NCBI RefSeq assembly: GCF_029815055.1
Contig: NZ_JAPPWA010000001.1
Location: forward strand, 49,635-113,634
From: Ignatzschineria sp. RMDPL8A
Lineage (GTDB): Bacteria; Pseudomonadota; Gammaproteobacteria; Cardiobacteriales; Wohlfahrtiimonadaceae
Length of the DNA stretch: 64,000 bases
Reading direction: 5' to 3'
Position 1 is the first letter of the stretch; every line of letters starts with the position of its first letter. Shown piece by piece: positions 54,250-63,680 of this stretch. A program made the translations under genes and the position numbers. The notes under the pieces were generated by a model, which saw nothing but the letters and a program-made list of their open reading frames with translations, was not told where the DNA came from and searched no databases.

Positions 54250-55437
54250 TTAGAGTTCTAAAAGCATGCTTGCTGGATCTTCGAGCGCTTCTTTGATCGC
54301 CACTAAGAAACCAACCGCTTCTTTACCGTCAATAATTCTGTGGTCGTATGAGTGCGCAACATACATCATTGGCGCAATCACGATTTCACCATTTTCAGCG
54401 ATAGGACGCTCATAGGTTTTGTGCATACCTAAGATACCGCTTTGAGGTGGGTTAATGATCGGTGTAGACATCATTGAACCGAACACACCACCGTTAGTGA
54501 TGGTGAATGTACCGCCGGTCATCTCTTCGATAGTGAGCGTACCTTCTTTCGCTTTAGTTGCATATTCGATGATCTGTTTTTCGATCTCTGCAAAGCTTAA
54601 TTGGTCTGCATCACGGATAATTGGCACCACTAAACCGCGAGGCGATGATACCGCAACCCCGATATCGAAATAACCATGATATACGATGTCGTTACCGTCG
54701 ATCGATGCGTTCACCGCTGGGTATTTCTTAAGCGCTTCAACCGCTGCTTTGATGAAAAATGACATGAAGCCTAAGCGCACATCATGAGTTTTGGTGAATT
54801 GATCTTGATACTTTTTACGCATCTCCATCACAGGACGCATGTTGATTTCGTTGAACGTTGTGAGCATTGCTGTCGTGTTCGACGCTTCTAAGAGGCGCTC
54901 TGCAATACGTGCACGGAGACGTGTCATTGGCACACGCTGCTCAACGCGCTCACCTTGAGGAATCGCTGCTGCTGGGGCTGCTGCCGCTTTTGGCGCTTCT
55001 TTCTTCGGTGCTTTTTGTGCGTTTAAGAAGTTTTCGATATCTTCTTTAACGTGACGGCCGTTTTTACCGGTCGCTGGGATTTGCGTGATGTCGAGATTGT
55101 TCTCTTCCACTAAACGGCGAACCGTTGGTGACATCGCTGCATCATCGGCGCTCTCAGCTACAGGCGCTTCCTCTTTTGCTGCAGGCGCTGCGGCTGCTTC
55201 ACCGGCTTCGATCACCGCTAAAACAGTCCCTTCAGTTACGTCTGTCCCTTCTTCAACTAAGATCTCTTTGATCGTACCGCTAACCGTTGCAGGTACTTCG
55301 AGCATTACTTTGTCGGTTTCAAGATCAACGAGGTTATCGCCTTCTTCAACAAAATCGCCCACACCTTTATGCCATGCTGCTAAGGTCGCATCTGCTACCG
55401 ACTCAGGTAAAACAGGAACTTTGATTTCTGTACTCAT
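54250..55437 (-). CDS. sucB: Dihydrolipoyl succinyltransferase (E2 of 2-oxoglutarate dehydrogenase)
   Basis: 395 residues. Single lipoyl domain with Lys43 in [11 protein letters not shown], a flexible Ala/Pro linker, the peripheral subunit-binding domain [32 protein letters not shown], and the catalytic domain with [15 protein letters not shown] (His366, Asp370). Transfers succinyl to CoA. Starts 49 bases after sucA. Confidence 0.97.
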   Translation of the reverse strand: MSTEIKVPVLPESVADATLAAWHKGVGDFVEEGDNLVDLETDKVMLEVPATVSGTIKEILVEEGTDVTEGTVLAVIEAGEAAAAPAAKEEAPVAESADDAAMSPTVRRLVEENNLDITQIPATGKNGRHVKEDIENFLNAQKAPKKEAPKAAAAPAAAIPQGERVEQRVPMTRLRARIAERLLEASNTTAMLTTFNEINMRPVMEMRKKYQDQFTKTHDVRLGFMSFFIKAAVEALKKYPAVNASIDGNDIVYHGYFDIGVAVSSPRGLVVPIIRDADQLSFAEIEKQIIEYATKAKEGTLTIEEMTGGTFTITNGGVFGSMMSTPIINPPQSGILGMHKTYERPIAENGEIVIAPMMYVAHSYDHRIIDGKEAVGFLVAIKEALEDPASMLLEL

Positions 55438-55486
55438 GTTGGATTTTCTCCTACTAAAAATAGTTCTTAAATGGTTATTTTAAATG

Positions 55487-58318
55487 TTATGCAAACACAT
55501 CTTCGATGAGCGCATTTTGTTGTTCAATGTGATAGCTGTTGTAACCGACCGCAGGCGCTGCCGCTTTTGGACGTGTTGCAAAGCGTAAAACGGATGATTT
55601 ATCCACAATCTCTTCAAGATATTCACGTACAAACACGGCGTAACCTTGGTTTGCAGGCTCATCTTGACAGAAGACAATCTCTTTGGCTTTTGGATAGTCC
55701 GCTAAGATCTCTGAAAGTACTTTCGTTGGGAATGGATAGATCTCTTCTAAACGAATGATGGCTGTGTTTTCGATGCCTTTTTCCGCACGGGCATTGACTA
55801 AATCGTAATAGATCTTACCAACGCTGATTACCACTTTTTCAACCTGGCGATTGTTGATCTCTTCGATCTCTGGAATCACCGGCATAAATTGGCCTTCGCT
55901 TAGATCCTCTAAAGTGCTCACAGCTTGGCGATGTCTTAATAAGCTCTTAGGCGACATACAGACAAGCGGTTTACGATAATCTTGCAGCATTTGACGGCGG
56001 AACATATGGAACGCTTGCGCAGGCGTGGTTGGCACCACAAATGACATATTGTTTTCTGCACAAAGCTGTAAGAAACGCTCAGGACGTGCTGAGGAGTGCT
56101 CAGGTCCTTGCCCTTCATAACCGTGTGGAAGAAGCATCACAAGCCCACTGAGACGGCGCCATTTGGTTTCACTCGATGCGATAAATTGGTCAATCACCAC
56201 TTGCGCACCGTTGACGAAGTCACCAAATTGCGCTTCCCAAATCACTAAGCTATTCGGTTCTGCCGTTGAATAACCGTACTCAAATCCAAGCACCGCTTCT
56301 TCTGAAAGGATTGAGTCAATCACAGTGAAACGCGCTTGATCATCGGCAATATGCGCTAATGGCACATAGCTCGAACCATCATTTTGGTTGTGATAAACCG
56401 CGTGACGATGGAAGAAGGTGCCGCGTCCTGAGTCTTGCCCAGAAATACGCACCGGATAGCCCTCTTCGAGAAGCGTTGCATACGCCATGGTTTCTGCAAA
56501 GCCCCAATCCATCTCAAGTGCGCCCGATCCCATTTTGTAACGGTTATCGTGAATGCGTTGAACACGGGGGTGAAGGGTCACGCCTTCGGGAAGCTCGTGC
56601 ATTTTCTCAGTGAGATCTTTAATGCGCGCCACATCCACGGCGGTATTCGGTTTCTCATCTTGATCGGTACCAAATTTTGCTTGGTGCTCTAAGATGCGAT
56701 TCCACTCATCAACATACGCCATATTAAGAGTATCGGTCACGGGGAAACCAACCGGTTTACCAAGCTCAAGTAATTCGCGATACTCTTTAGTGTAAGCTTT
56801 GTACTCTTCTGCGGTAATCACGCCTTCTGCGATCAATTTATCCGCATAGATCTCCGCCGGTGTTTTATGGGCTTTGATCAATTTATACATCATTGGTTGG
56901 GTTGCACTTGGCTCATCCGCCTCGTTATGGCCTAGACGGCGATAACAAACTAAGTCAATGACCACGTCTTTATTAAAGGTTTGACGATAAGCAAGCGCCG
57001 TTTGCGTTACAAAACGCACCGCTTCAGGATCATCGCCATTCACATGGAAGATTGGTGCCTGAATAATTTTCGCCGCATCCGTACAATAGGTCGCTGAACG
57101 AACGTCTAATGGGTTTGATGTGGTGAATCCGATCTGGTTATTGATCACAATGTGAACCGTACCACCACAGCTATAGCCTCGAACTTTCGAGAGCTGCATC
57201 GTTTCCATCACAACCCCTTGCCCTGCAAAGGATGCGTCCCCGTGAATTAAGACCGGTAACACTTTATTGTATTGAAGACGATTTTGTTCTTTAGTAAGAC
57301 GACGTTCTAAACGTGCGCGCACCGACCCTTCAACCACCGGATCAACGATCTCTAAGTGCGATGGGTTAAATGAAAGCGCTAAATGCACGGGCTTATTACG
57401 TGTTTCAACCGTTGACGAGAAACCCATATGGTATTTAACGTCACCTGAACCTGTAGTAAAGGTTGGTTTTCCTTCGAACTCATCGAAAAGATCTTTCGGC
57501 GCTTTACCAAGCACGTTCACTAACATGTTTAAACGGCCACGGTGAGCCATTCCGATCACGATCTCTTCCGCATCTTTATCTGACGCACAATTAACGAGTT
57601 CATGCATTAATGGAATAAATGCGTCCCCACCTTCCAGTGAGAAGCGTTTTTGCCCCACGTAACGCATATGAAGATAGCGCTCAAGGCCTTCTGCCGAAAC
57701 AAGCTCTTTTAAAGTCTCTTTTTTCTCATCGTCTGAGAATTGAATCGCTTCACCGGTGCTCTCTAAACGTGACTGAATCCAGTTACGCTCATCGTGATCG
57801 GTGATATGCATATACTCAACGCCCACATGATTAATATAGGTACGATCGAGAATTTCAAGAATTTGTCTTAAGGTCATGTGCGGCACGCCACAAAGACCGC
57901 CAGTGTTAAACTCGGTCTCTAAATCGGCGTTCGACAACCCATGATAACCCAATGATAATTCAGGAACGTCTTGGCGTTCACGCAAATTAAGAGGGCATAA
58001 GCTTGCTACTTGATGCCCTCTGCGTCTATATGCGTCAATTAATTTTAATACTGCGGTCTGTTTCTCCGATGCTACGTGATCCATTCCTGCAGAAGCACAC
58101 GGTCTACGACCTTGGCGTGCTAAATGCTCGAACGATGCTTTGATGGGACCGTGCGCCACATCTTGGGTTCGTCCGTCGCGGTATTCTTTAAAATACTCCT
58201 GCCAATTCTCCCCAACTGAATTTGGATCTGCAAGATAGGATTCGTACATCTCTTCAATATAGGGTGCGTTAGCCCCATATAGCGCTGAGTACTTGCTAAA
58301 TTTATCAATCAGTTTCAT
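55487..58318 (-). CDS. sucA: 2-oxoglutarate dehydrogenase E1
   Basis: 943 residues, thiamine-diphosphate enzyme decarboxylating 2-oxoglutarate in the TCA cycle. Starts MKLIDKFSKYSALYGANAPYIEE; HRGRLNMLVNVLGK, GDVKYHMGFSS, HGDASFAGQGVVMETMQLSK, and RRLGHNEADEPSATQPMMYK are diagnostic, plus the C-terminal RIVFCQDEPANQGY-type PANQGYAVF. First gene of sucA-sucB-lpd; sdh and sucCD genes are not adjacent, unlike in E. coli. Upstream region holds two C-rich direct repeats. Confidence 0.98.
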   Translation of the reverse strand: MKLIDKFSKYSALYGANAPYIEEMYESYLADPNSVGENWQEYFKEYRDGRTQDVAHGPIKASFEHLARQGRRPCASAGMDHVASEKQTAVLKLIDAYRRRGHQVASLCPLNLRERQDVPELSLGYHGLSNADLETEFNTGGLCGVPHMTLRQILEILDRTYINHVGVEYMHITDHDERNWIQSRLESTGEAIQFSDDEKKETLKELVSAEGLERYLHMRYVGQKRFSLEGGDAFIPLMHELVNCASDKDAEEIVIGMAHRGRLNMLVNVLGKAPKDLFDEFEGKPTFTTGSGDVKYHMGFSSTVETRNKPVHLALSFNPSHLEIVDPVVEGSVRARLERRLTKEQNRLQYNKVLPVLIHGDASFAGQGVVMETMQLSKVRGYSCGGTVHIVINNQIGFTTSNPLDVRSATYCTDAAKIIQAPIFHVNGDDPEAVRFVTQTALAYRQTFNKDVVIDLVCYRRLGHNEADEPSATQPMMYKLIKAHKTPAEIYADKLIAEGVITAEEYKAYTKEYRELLELGKPVGFPVTDTLNMAYVDEWNRILEHQAKFGTDQDEKPNTAVDVARIKDLTEKMHELPEGVTLHPRVQRIHDNRYKMGSGALEMDWGFAETMAYATLLEEGYPVRISGQDSGRGTFFHRHAVYHNQNDGSSYVPLAHIADDQARFTVIDSILSEEAVLGFEYGYSTAEPNSLVIWEAQFGDFVNGAQVVIDQFIASSETKWRRLSGLVMLLPHGYEGQGPEHSSARPERFLQLCAENNMSFVVPTTPAQAFHMFRRQMLQDYRKPLVCMSPKSLLRHRQAVSTLEDLSEGQFMPVIPEIEEINNRQVEKVVISVGKIYYDLVNARAEKGIENTAIIRLEEIYPFPTKVLSEILADYPKAKEIVFCQDEPANQGYAVFVREYLEEIVDKSSVLRFATRPKAAAPAVGYNSYHIEQQNALIEDVFA

Positions 58319-58785
58319 ATTCTCGCTCTTATATTAATATTTAGTGGTACATAAAAATCATTTCAACCCACAAAGCATTAAGTTTTGTACGCTGATCTCT
58401 GTTTTTAATTTTTTGAGATAAATGATCGCTTTTTTATATCGCCTTATTATCTACATAATGACCTATTTTAGCGCGAACAAAGAATATAATAAAGCCTTTT
58501 TACAACCCCCCTCTGAAAATTGTAAAAAAATCACGGCATTTTCTCTAAAATTTTTCTCATTTTAAGACCCCCCTCTGAAAAGCCTGTAAAACTCTAGGTT
58601 CTCAAAACCCTTACTACACTCATCATGATAGCAAGATATTTAGATTTGGTGAATCATTATTCAACCGAAATGGATAATCAGCCTCATAAGTAGGTTAAAA
58701 GAGGAGATAAGCTAAATAATTTTTACCAATATGATAAAATTTTAACTACACTCAATCATTACAATGTACGATTTATGGAGTAGGC
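58319..58785. other. Intergenic region between sucA and oxyR with two C-rich direct repeats
   Basis: 467 bases, AT-rich except for two copies of ACCCCCCTCTGAAAA at 58505-58519 and 58567-58581, 62 bases apart; each is followed at different distances by TGTAAAA. C-rich boxes in an AT-rich background can be regulator sites or, if transcribed, loops of a small RNA pairing to Shine-Dalgarno sequences. No terminator or promoter pair defines an RNA, so I call only the repeats. A TATGAT-like -10 is seen at about 58729-58734 for oxyR. Confidence 0.6.
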
Positions 58786-59658
58786 ATGAAACTAAACGAA
58801 CTGCGTTATTTTATTGCTGTTGCCGAAGAAAAGCATTTTGGCCGAGCGGCTCAAAAATGTTTTATTTCTCAACCTGCATTATCCATTGGGATTAAAAACT
58901 TAGAATACTCAATGGGCGTCTCACTCTTTGAACGCACCACCAACGAAGTCTTACTCACTGCGGCGGGCCAAGAGGCACTCCCTAAAGCACGCCAAATCTT
59001 TGAGCTTGTCAATGAACTCAGATCGCTTAGCATCGATTCCGACTCATTAGACGGTGAATTCAAACTCGGGATCATCTTTACCATTGCGCCCTATCTCTTA
59101 CCAAAGATTATTCCTTCGCTTCGCGATCGCGCACCGGATCTTTCGCTCAATATCTATGAAAATTTAACGGAGAATCTCATTCCCATGTTAAAAACGGGCG
59201 AAATTGATGCAGCCATTATGGCCCTTCCCGTTTCTGATCCCACCTTTGAGATTATTGAACTTTACGAAGAACCTTTTTATGTGATCACGCCAAAAGATCA
59301 CCCGCTCTCAAAACGTAAAGAGATCAGCGCTAGCGAAATTCACGAATACAATCCGCTTTTACTCAATGTTGGCCACTGTTTCCGTGATCAAATTATCGAT
59401 CAATGTAAAGAGATCAACGCAACGCAATCCCATCACCACTCCCTTGAAACCATTCGTAACATTGTTGCAGCAGGCCACGATATCTCGGTACTGCCTAAAT
59501 ATGCATTAATGCAAGATCATCTTGAAGAGTTTTTGGCCTATGTGCCCTTCAAAGATCCGGTACCCAAACGCCGCGTTGTATTAGTGTATCGAAAAGAATT
59601 TACCCAAACGAAGAAAGTTGAGCTTCTTGCGGATTGCATTAAGGACCTTAACTTGTAA
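58786..59658 (+). CDS. oxyR: Hydrogen peroxide-sensing LysR regulator OxyR
   Basis: 290 residues. HTH: LRYFIAVAEEKHFGRAAQKCFISQPALSIGIKNLEYSMGVSLFER. The regulatory domain has both redox cysteines: LNVGHCFRDQIIDQC gives Cys198 and Cys207, equal to E. coli Cys199 and Cys208. This supports a true peroxide switch. It is followed by moaA 26 bases later on the same strand. No catalase or ahp gene is adjacent. ATG with weak GGAG-type SD GGAGTAGG. Confidence 0.94.
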   Translation: MKLNELRYFIAVAEEKHFGRAAQKCFISQPALSIGIKNLEYSMGVSLFERTTNEVLLTAAGQEALPKARQIFELVNELRSLSIDSDSLDGEFKLGIIFTIAPYLLPKIIPSLRDRAPDLSLNIYENLTENLIPMLKTGEIDAAIMALPVSDPTFEIIELYEEPFYVITPKDHPLSKRKEISASEIHEYNPLLLNVGHCFRDQIIDQCKEINATQSHHHSLETIRNIVAAGHDISVLPKYALMQDHLEEFLAYVPFKDPVPKRRVVLVYRKEFTQTKKVELLADCIKDLNL

Positions 59659-59684
59659 CTCGAATGTTGAGAGAGGAACAAGGA

Positions 59685-60659
59685 ATGTTAATAGATCAAT
59701 TTGGACGGAAAATCGATTATGTACGCATCTCAGTGACGGATCGCTGTGATTTACGCTGTACATATTGTATTCCCAAAGGCTTCAAGGGATTTGAAGTCAA
59801 TAAAAACTGGCTCACCTTTGATGAGATTTTACGGGTCGTCAATGCCTTTACTGAAATGGGCACGCACAACTTCCGTATCACCGGGGGCGAGCCACTTTTA
59901 CGCAAAAATGTGGCCGATCTCATTTCTGAAATGCGCGCGATTCCAACCGTTGAGGATATCTCAATGACCACGAACGCAACACAGCTCGAAGGCCTTGCCC
60001 GCCCCTTAAAAGAGGCTGGTTTGCGCCGTCTTAACATCAGCCTTGATTCTCTCAATCCGAAAACAGTGCATTCGATTACCGGCAATGATTGCAGTGATAA
60101 AGTCCTCCGCGGCATTTTAGCGGCAAAAGAGGCAGGATTTTCGCCGATTAAGATCAATATGGTGCCGATGGTGGGCGTTAACGATCAAGATATCGACGAT
60201 ATGATCGGCTTTTGTATGGAGCATGGATTTATTCTCCGCCTGATTGAAGCGATGCCGATGGGTGTTACTGGCCAAAACACCGAAGGTCGCGATCTGACTA
60301 AATTATTAGAGTCGCTCCGGAAAAAGTATGGCCTCATCGATACGACGCGCCATTTAGGCTATGGCCCTGCGCGCTATTATGAATCCCCCGATGGCGAATT
60401 TACCTTTGGGCTTATCACGCCGATGTCGCAACATTTCTGCGAAAGCTGTAACCGCGTTCGCTTAGCGGTCGATGGCACGCTCTATATGTGTCTTGGGCAA
60501 AATGAGGCTTATCCGCTGCGTGAGATGTTACGCGATAATTGTTCCGATGATGAGCTGAAAGCGGCAATCCGCAAGGCGATTGATCTAAAACCAGAAAAAC
60601 ATGAATTTACCATTGATACCACAAAAATTAGTCGTATTATGTCTATGACCGGTGGTTAA
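59685..60659 (+). CDS. moaA: GTP 3',8-cyclase MoaA
   Basis: 324 residues, radical SAM enzyme starting molybdenum cofactor synthesis. N-terminal cluster CDLRCTYC after RISVTDR, GGEPLLRKN, the C-terminal cluster CESCNRVRLAVDGTLYMC and a final SMTGG (GG needed for activity). The ATG at 59685 (MLIDQFGRKIDY) fits the family; a longer ATG at 59664 lies inside what would be the SD (GAGAGG then AAGGA). moaB-E are not in view. Confidence 0.97.
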   Translation: MLIDQFGRKIDYVRISVTDRCDLRCTYCIPKGFKGFEVNKNWLTFDEILRVVNAFTEMGTHNFRITGGEPLLRKNVADLISEMRAIPTVEDISMTTNATQLEGLARPLKEAGLRRLNISLDSLNPKTVHSITGNDCSDKVLRGILAAKEAGFSPIKINMVPMVGVNDQDIDDMIGFCMEHGFILRLIEAMPMGVTGQNTEGRDLTKLLESLRKKYGLIDTTRHLGYGPARYYESPDGEFTFGLITPMSQHFCESCNRVRLAVDGTLYMCLGQNEAYPLREMLRDNCSDDELKAAIRKAIDLKPEKHEFTIDTTKISRIMSMTGG

Positions 60660-60700
60660 ATCGAGTAAACTAAATTAAATTGATATCGAGGAGTTTATTA

Positions 60701-60913
60701 ATGAGCAATAAAGCATACGGCGTAAAAATGACGCTTCCAGAACACGATCCGATGGCACTTCCCCATTTATTAGGGAAAGACTTTGTCGCGGAACGTTGGT
60801 TTGAAACCAAAGAAGCGCGCGAAACCTTCTTAAAAAGCTATCAAGAGAATTTTATCTTCTATCGTCAAGGCGACAATCCTCGCTATATCTACGAGCTCAT
60901 CGATAAAATCTAA
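60701..60913 (+). CDS. Unknown 70-residue protein after moaA
   Basis: Starts MSNKAYGVKMTLPEHDPMAL, and includes PHLLGKDFVAERWFETKEARETFLKSY, FYRQGDNPRYIYELIDKI. No TM or signal. Good GAGGAG 8 bases before the ATG. It follows moaA by 41 bases and probably shares its transcript. The compact, charged layout looks like a small globular or partner protein; family not recognised. Confidence 0.65.
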   Translation: MSNKAYGVKMTLPEHDPMALPHLLGKDFVAERWFETKEARETFLKSYQENFIFYRQGDNPRYIYELIDKI

Positions 60914-60977
60914 TACGACATAGATGCAATCTCAGATCATCTGAGACATAAAATACGAAATATGAAATTCATAAATG

Positions 60978-61001
60978 CCCGGCCACCGCGCTGGGTTTTT
61001 T
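60978..61001 (+). terminator. Weak terminator after the 60701-60913 gene
   Basis: CCCGG / CTGGG short stem followed by six T; stem is only 5 bp with one G-U. Confidence 0.45.
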
Positions 61002-61122
61002 ATTGCCCGCCTGTAAACAGCCCGCTAAACAATCCGCGACAATCAACATCGCCAGACTAGGAAGAGAGATGACGAGCGCTATTTATAAGCGGAAAATACG
61101 CTTCACAAATATTTTACAGATA

Positions 61123-61154
61123 AGAAAAAAGCTTCTAGTTAAACTAGAAGCTTT
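61123..61154 (-). terminator. Rho-independent terminator of tRNA-Arg
   Basis: AAAGCTTCTAGTT / AACTAGAAGCTTT near-perfect hairpin, minus-strand T-run at 61125-61130. Confidence 0.85.
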
Positions 61155-61162
61155 CTCTTGTA

Positions 61163-61239
61163 TGGCGCGCCCAGAAGGATTCGAACCTCCGACCGCCTGG
61201 TTCGTAGCCAGGTACTCTATCCAGCTGAGCTATGGGCGC
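61163..61239 (-). tRNA. tRNA-Arg (ACG anticodon)
   Basis: Minus strand GCGCCCATAGCTCAG..., anticodon loop CTACGAA (ACG; A34 is normally edited to inosine), T-arm GGAGGTTCGAATCCTTC and encoded CCA, 77 bases. Confidence 0.98.
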
Positions 61240-61374
61240 TGTGTCTTTGAAGATGTTTATTATATCTTACTTTTTGTTCTCGTCAACCCCTAGATCAAAT
61301 ATTATTCAATCTTTTTTTAATTGACCAAATTTCCGAAGAAATCTCCAAACTGCTCGTGTTTGGCGTTGGATCAA

Positions 61375-61737
61375 TCAAAATATGATTGGCTTAACGAAGG
61401 CTAAGTATAGCATAGCGATTACCATGCCGTTGGCCAAAAAGTAACCAACATAGCGCTTTTTCGGCGGATTGTTTTGGCGCATCGCCCAAATGCCAAAAAA
61501 GATGTATCCAACCAATAAGATAAGTTTTACGATGAGCCACGCAGGCATCGCGTGATGGTAATAACGATTAAAAATAAGCGCAATCCCGAGCACAAAAAAG
61601 CCGGTATCGATAATATGCGGCGCAATTTTAATCAGCTTTGGGCGCGCTTTACTAAAATAGACCCAAAATCGAATATTAAAAAAGAGAATCGAAACCACCG
61701 CAAATAGCGTATGGGAATGTTTTAAAGCTAAATACAT
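61375..61737 (-). CDS. sirB2: SirB2-family inner-membrane protein
   Basis: 120 residues, four TM helices: ALKHSHTLFAVVSILFFNIRFW, APHIIDTGFFVLGIALIF, LIVKLILLVGYIFFGIWAM and FLANGMVIAMLYLAF. KHSHT near the start and PHIIDT are typical of SirB2. Function is unknown despite the historic link to invasion gene regulation. AGGA sits 5 bases before the ATG at 61737 but runs into the ATG two codons upstream, so I use the shorter start. Confidence 0.8.
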   Translation of the reverse strand: MYLALKHSHTLFAVVSILFFNIRFWVYFSKARPKLIKIAPHIIDTGFFVLGIALIFNRYYHHAMPAWLIVKLILLVGYIFFGIWAMRQNNPPKKRYVGYFLANGMVIAMLYLAFVKPIIF

Positions 61738-61780
61738 AGTCATCCTTTACAGTTATTGATCGATCGTTGCGTAGAGCAAC

Positions 61781-61810
61781 AAAAAAACCTCCACACTAGT
61801 GTAGAGGTTT
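61781..61810 (-). terminator. Terminator of the 2-hydroxyacid dehydrogenase gene
   Basis: AAACCTC / GAGGTTT with an inner ACAC / GTGT continuation and one C-A mismatch; minus-strand T-run of seven. Confidence 0.85.
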
Positions 61811-61872
61811 CTTAAATCATTGGCTATAGTGCATCGGCTCATTTTCAGCGGATTTACCTTAATGTACGCCAC

Positions 61873-62820
61873 TCAATTCACCACGTTGACGGGATTCCCC
61901 GCAACAAACTGATTTATATTATTGTGTAAAATCACCATCAGGCGCGCCACCGCCTCTTCACTTGCCCACGCGGAATGGGGCGTTAAGATAAAGTTACCCA
62001 GATCATTGGCTAACAGCGGATTGGTTTGCAAAGGCGGCTCTTTAGTCGCCACATCTACGCCCGCGCCACCAAGTTGTCCGCTGCGTAGTGCATCCGCAAG
62101 GGCTGATTCATCCACAAGTCCGCCGCGGCTCACATTAATTAAGATCGCACCCTTTTTCATGCGCGCAATGGACTCCGCATCGATCATATTGGCGGTATCC
62201 TCATTTAACGGAACATGGAGCGAAACCACATCCGCCGATGTTAATACCTCATCAAACGCGGCATAGCCCTCTCGCACCCTATCCGCGCCCTTGCGTTCCG
62301 CATAGAGTACCTTCATTCCAAAACAGGTGGCAAATTCGCCAAGTTTTGAACCAATCGCCCCTTTGCCGAAGACCCCTAATGTTTTCCCCGCAAGATCGTA
62401 GATCGGCTCCGCCAAAATGGAAAAAAAGGGAGAAGCCTGCCACTCACCGTCCTCAATCCGCTTTTGATAAAGGGGTAAGCGATGCATAAGCGAAATCATC
62501 ATCATAAAGGCATGTTCCGCCACAGACACCGTACTGTAATCGGCGACATTACACACCGTAATGCCAAGCTCACGCGCTGCCTTCACATCAATCATATTAA
62601 AGCCCGTTGCCGTCACCGCAATTAGTTTCAAATCGGGATTGGCTTCCATGTCGCTCCGCGTAATCGGCACCTTATTGGTAAGCGCAATCTCATGCCCCTT
62701 TAGCGCGGTTTTCACCTCGTCTTGAGTGCAATTATTAATGGACGTGAGTTCAAATGGAAAATCAAAGGCAAACTCAGCACGCGGCAACGTTCCGGCATCT
62801 AAAAAGACTATTTTTTTCAT
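61873..62820 (-). CDS. D-isomer-specific 2-hydroxyacid dehydrogenase (glycerate dehydrogenase-like)
   Basis: 315 residues. NAD-binding GVFGKGAIGSKLGEFA, ADVVSLHVPLNEDTANMID, ILINVSRGGLVDESAL, the catalytic triad Arg (in SRGG), Glu (TKEPP) and His (TPHSAW). The N-terminal IAVTATGFNMIDVKAARELGI and AEHAFMMMISLMHR resemble HprA/hydroxypyruvate reductase more than D-lactate dehydrogenase. The product may reduce hydroxypyruvate or glyoxylate; substrate not proven. No glyoxylate genes nearby. Confidence 0.85.
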   Translation of the reverse strand: MKKIVFLDAGTLPRAEFAFDFPFELTSINNCTQDEVKTALKGHEIALTNKVPITRSDMEANPDLKLIAVTATGFNMIDVKAARELGITVCNVADYSTVSVAEHAFMMMISLMHRLPLYQKRIEDGEWQASPFFSILAEPIYDLAGKTLGVFGKGAIGSKLGEFATCFGMKVLYAERKGADRVREGYAAFDEVLTSADVVSLHVPLNEDTANMIDAESIARMKKGAILINVSRGGLVDESALADALRSGQLGGAGVDVATKEPPLQTNPLLANDLGNFILTPHSAWASEEAVARLMVILHNNINQFVAGNPVNVVN

Positions 62821-62912
62821 CGCTTCTCCCTCCGACGATTCCTCAATCGGATCTTGTTCGTTATTGTTGTTATCGTTTCTTAAAACGGTGAGTCTTTGAT
62901 TTTACGGATTTA

Positions 62913-62951
62913 ATAAAAAAGCGCAAGCAACCATGATGGCGCTCGCGCTTT
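62913..62951 (-). terminator. Rho-independent terminator of smpB
   Basis: On the minus strand AAAGCGCGAGC / GCTTGCGCTTT (11 bp, one G-U) with a 12-base loop, then TTTTTT. Confidence 0.85.
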
Positions 62952-62983
62952 GTGATTCTTTTCGATGAGTCAGCGTAATAAAT

Positions 62984-63457
62984 CTATTGATGTTTGTGAC
63001 GCATGAGACGCTGCTTCTCACGATCCCAATCACGCTCTTTAATGGTCGCCCGTTTATCATGGGCTTTTTTACCTTTACCGAGCCCAATCTCAACCTTTGC
63101 AAGGCCATTTTTCCAATAGAGATTGAGCGGAACGAGCGCATAACCCTTTTGGTCTACCGCGCCGGTTAATCGGTCAATTTCACGGCGATGGAGCAGCAAT
63201 TTCCGCGTCCGCGTTGAATCGGGACGAACGTGCGTTGACGCCGATAAAAGCGGCGAAATATGCATTCCGATCAGGAAAATTTCCCCATCTCGAATATAGA
63301 CATACGCCTCATTGATCTGCCCGCGCCCATCGCGAAGGCTTTTCACTTCCCAGCCTTGGAGCGCAATGCCCGCCTCAAGCCGCTCTTCAATAAAATATTC
63401 ATGGAACGCCCGTTTATTATCGGCAATGCGCGATCCACCCTGTTTTTTCTTTGCCAT
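62984..63457 (-). CDS. smpB: SsrA-binding protein SmpB
   Basis: 157 residues; delivers tmRNA to stalled ribosomes. Hallmarks: [98 protein letters not shown] and the basic tail [11 protein letters not shown] at 63457 with AGAGAGA upstream; a frame 12 codons longer is not needed. The partner ssrA is at 36196-36549. Confidence 0.98.
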   Translation of the reverse strand: MAKKKQGGSRIADNKRAFHEYFIEERLEAGIALQGWEVKSLRDGRGQINEAYVYIRDGEIFLIGMHISPLLSASTHVRPDSTRTRKLLLHRREIDRLTGAVDQKGYALVPLNLYWKNGLAKVEIGLGKGKKAHDKRATIKERDWDREKQRLMRHKHQ

Positions 63458-63620
63458 AATTTTTGTCTCTCTTTTTAATTCTACTGTCTGCATCCACGTT
63501 ATCTGGCATTGTTCAAACTACTTAAAGATAAACACCCCGTGATGCATCGATTCCGCATGTACGCCTTTTTAATACAAATACCGCGTACCAGTTAATTATA
63601 CCGCATTTTTAAATCCGCAT

Positions 63621-63654
63621 AAAAAACGCCCTACATCAATGACGATCTAGGGCG
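63621..63654 (-). terminator. Rho-independent terminator of pnp
   Basis: CGCCCTA / TAGGGCG stem with a 14-base loop, minus-strand T-run of six. Confidence 0.87.
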
Positions 63655-63680
63655 CTTAAATTACGTTAATTCAATAAATT

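Noticed and set aside
55085..55483. 132-residue frame antisense to sucB
   Set aside because: Product of the Ala/Pro-rich linker of sucB; Ala/Ser-rich in antisense; no independent signals.
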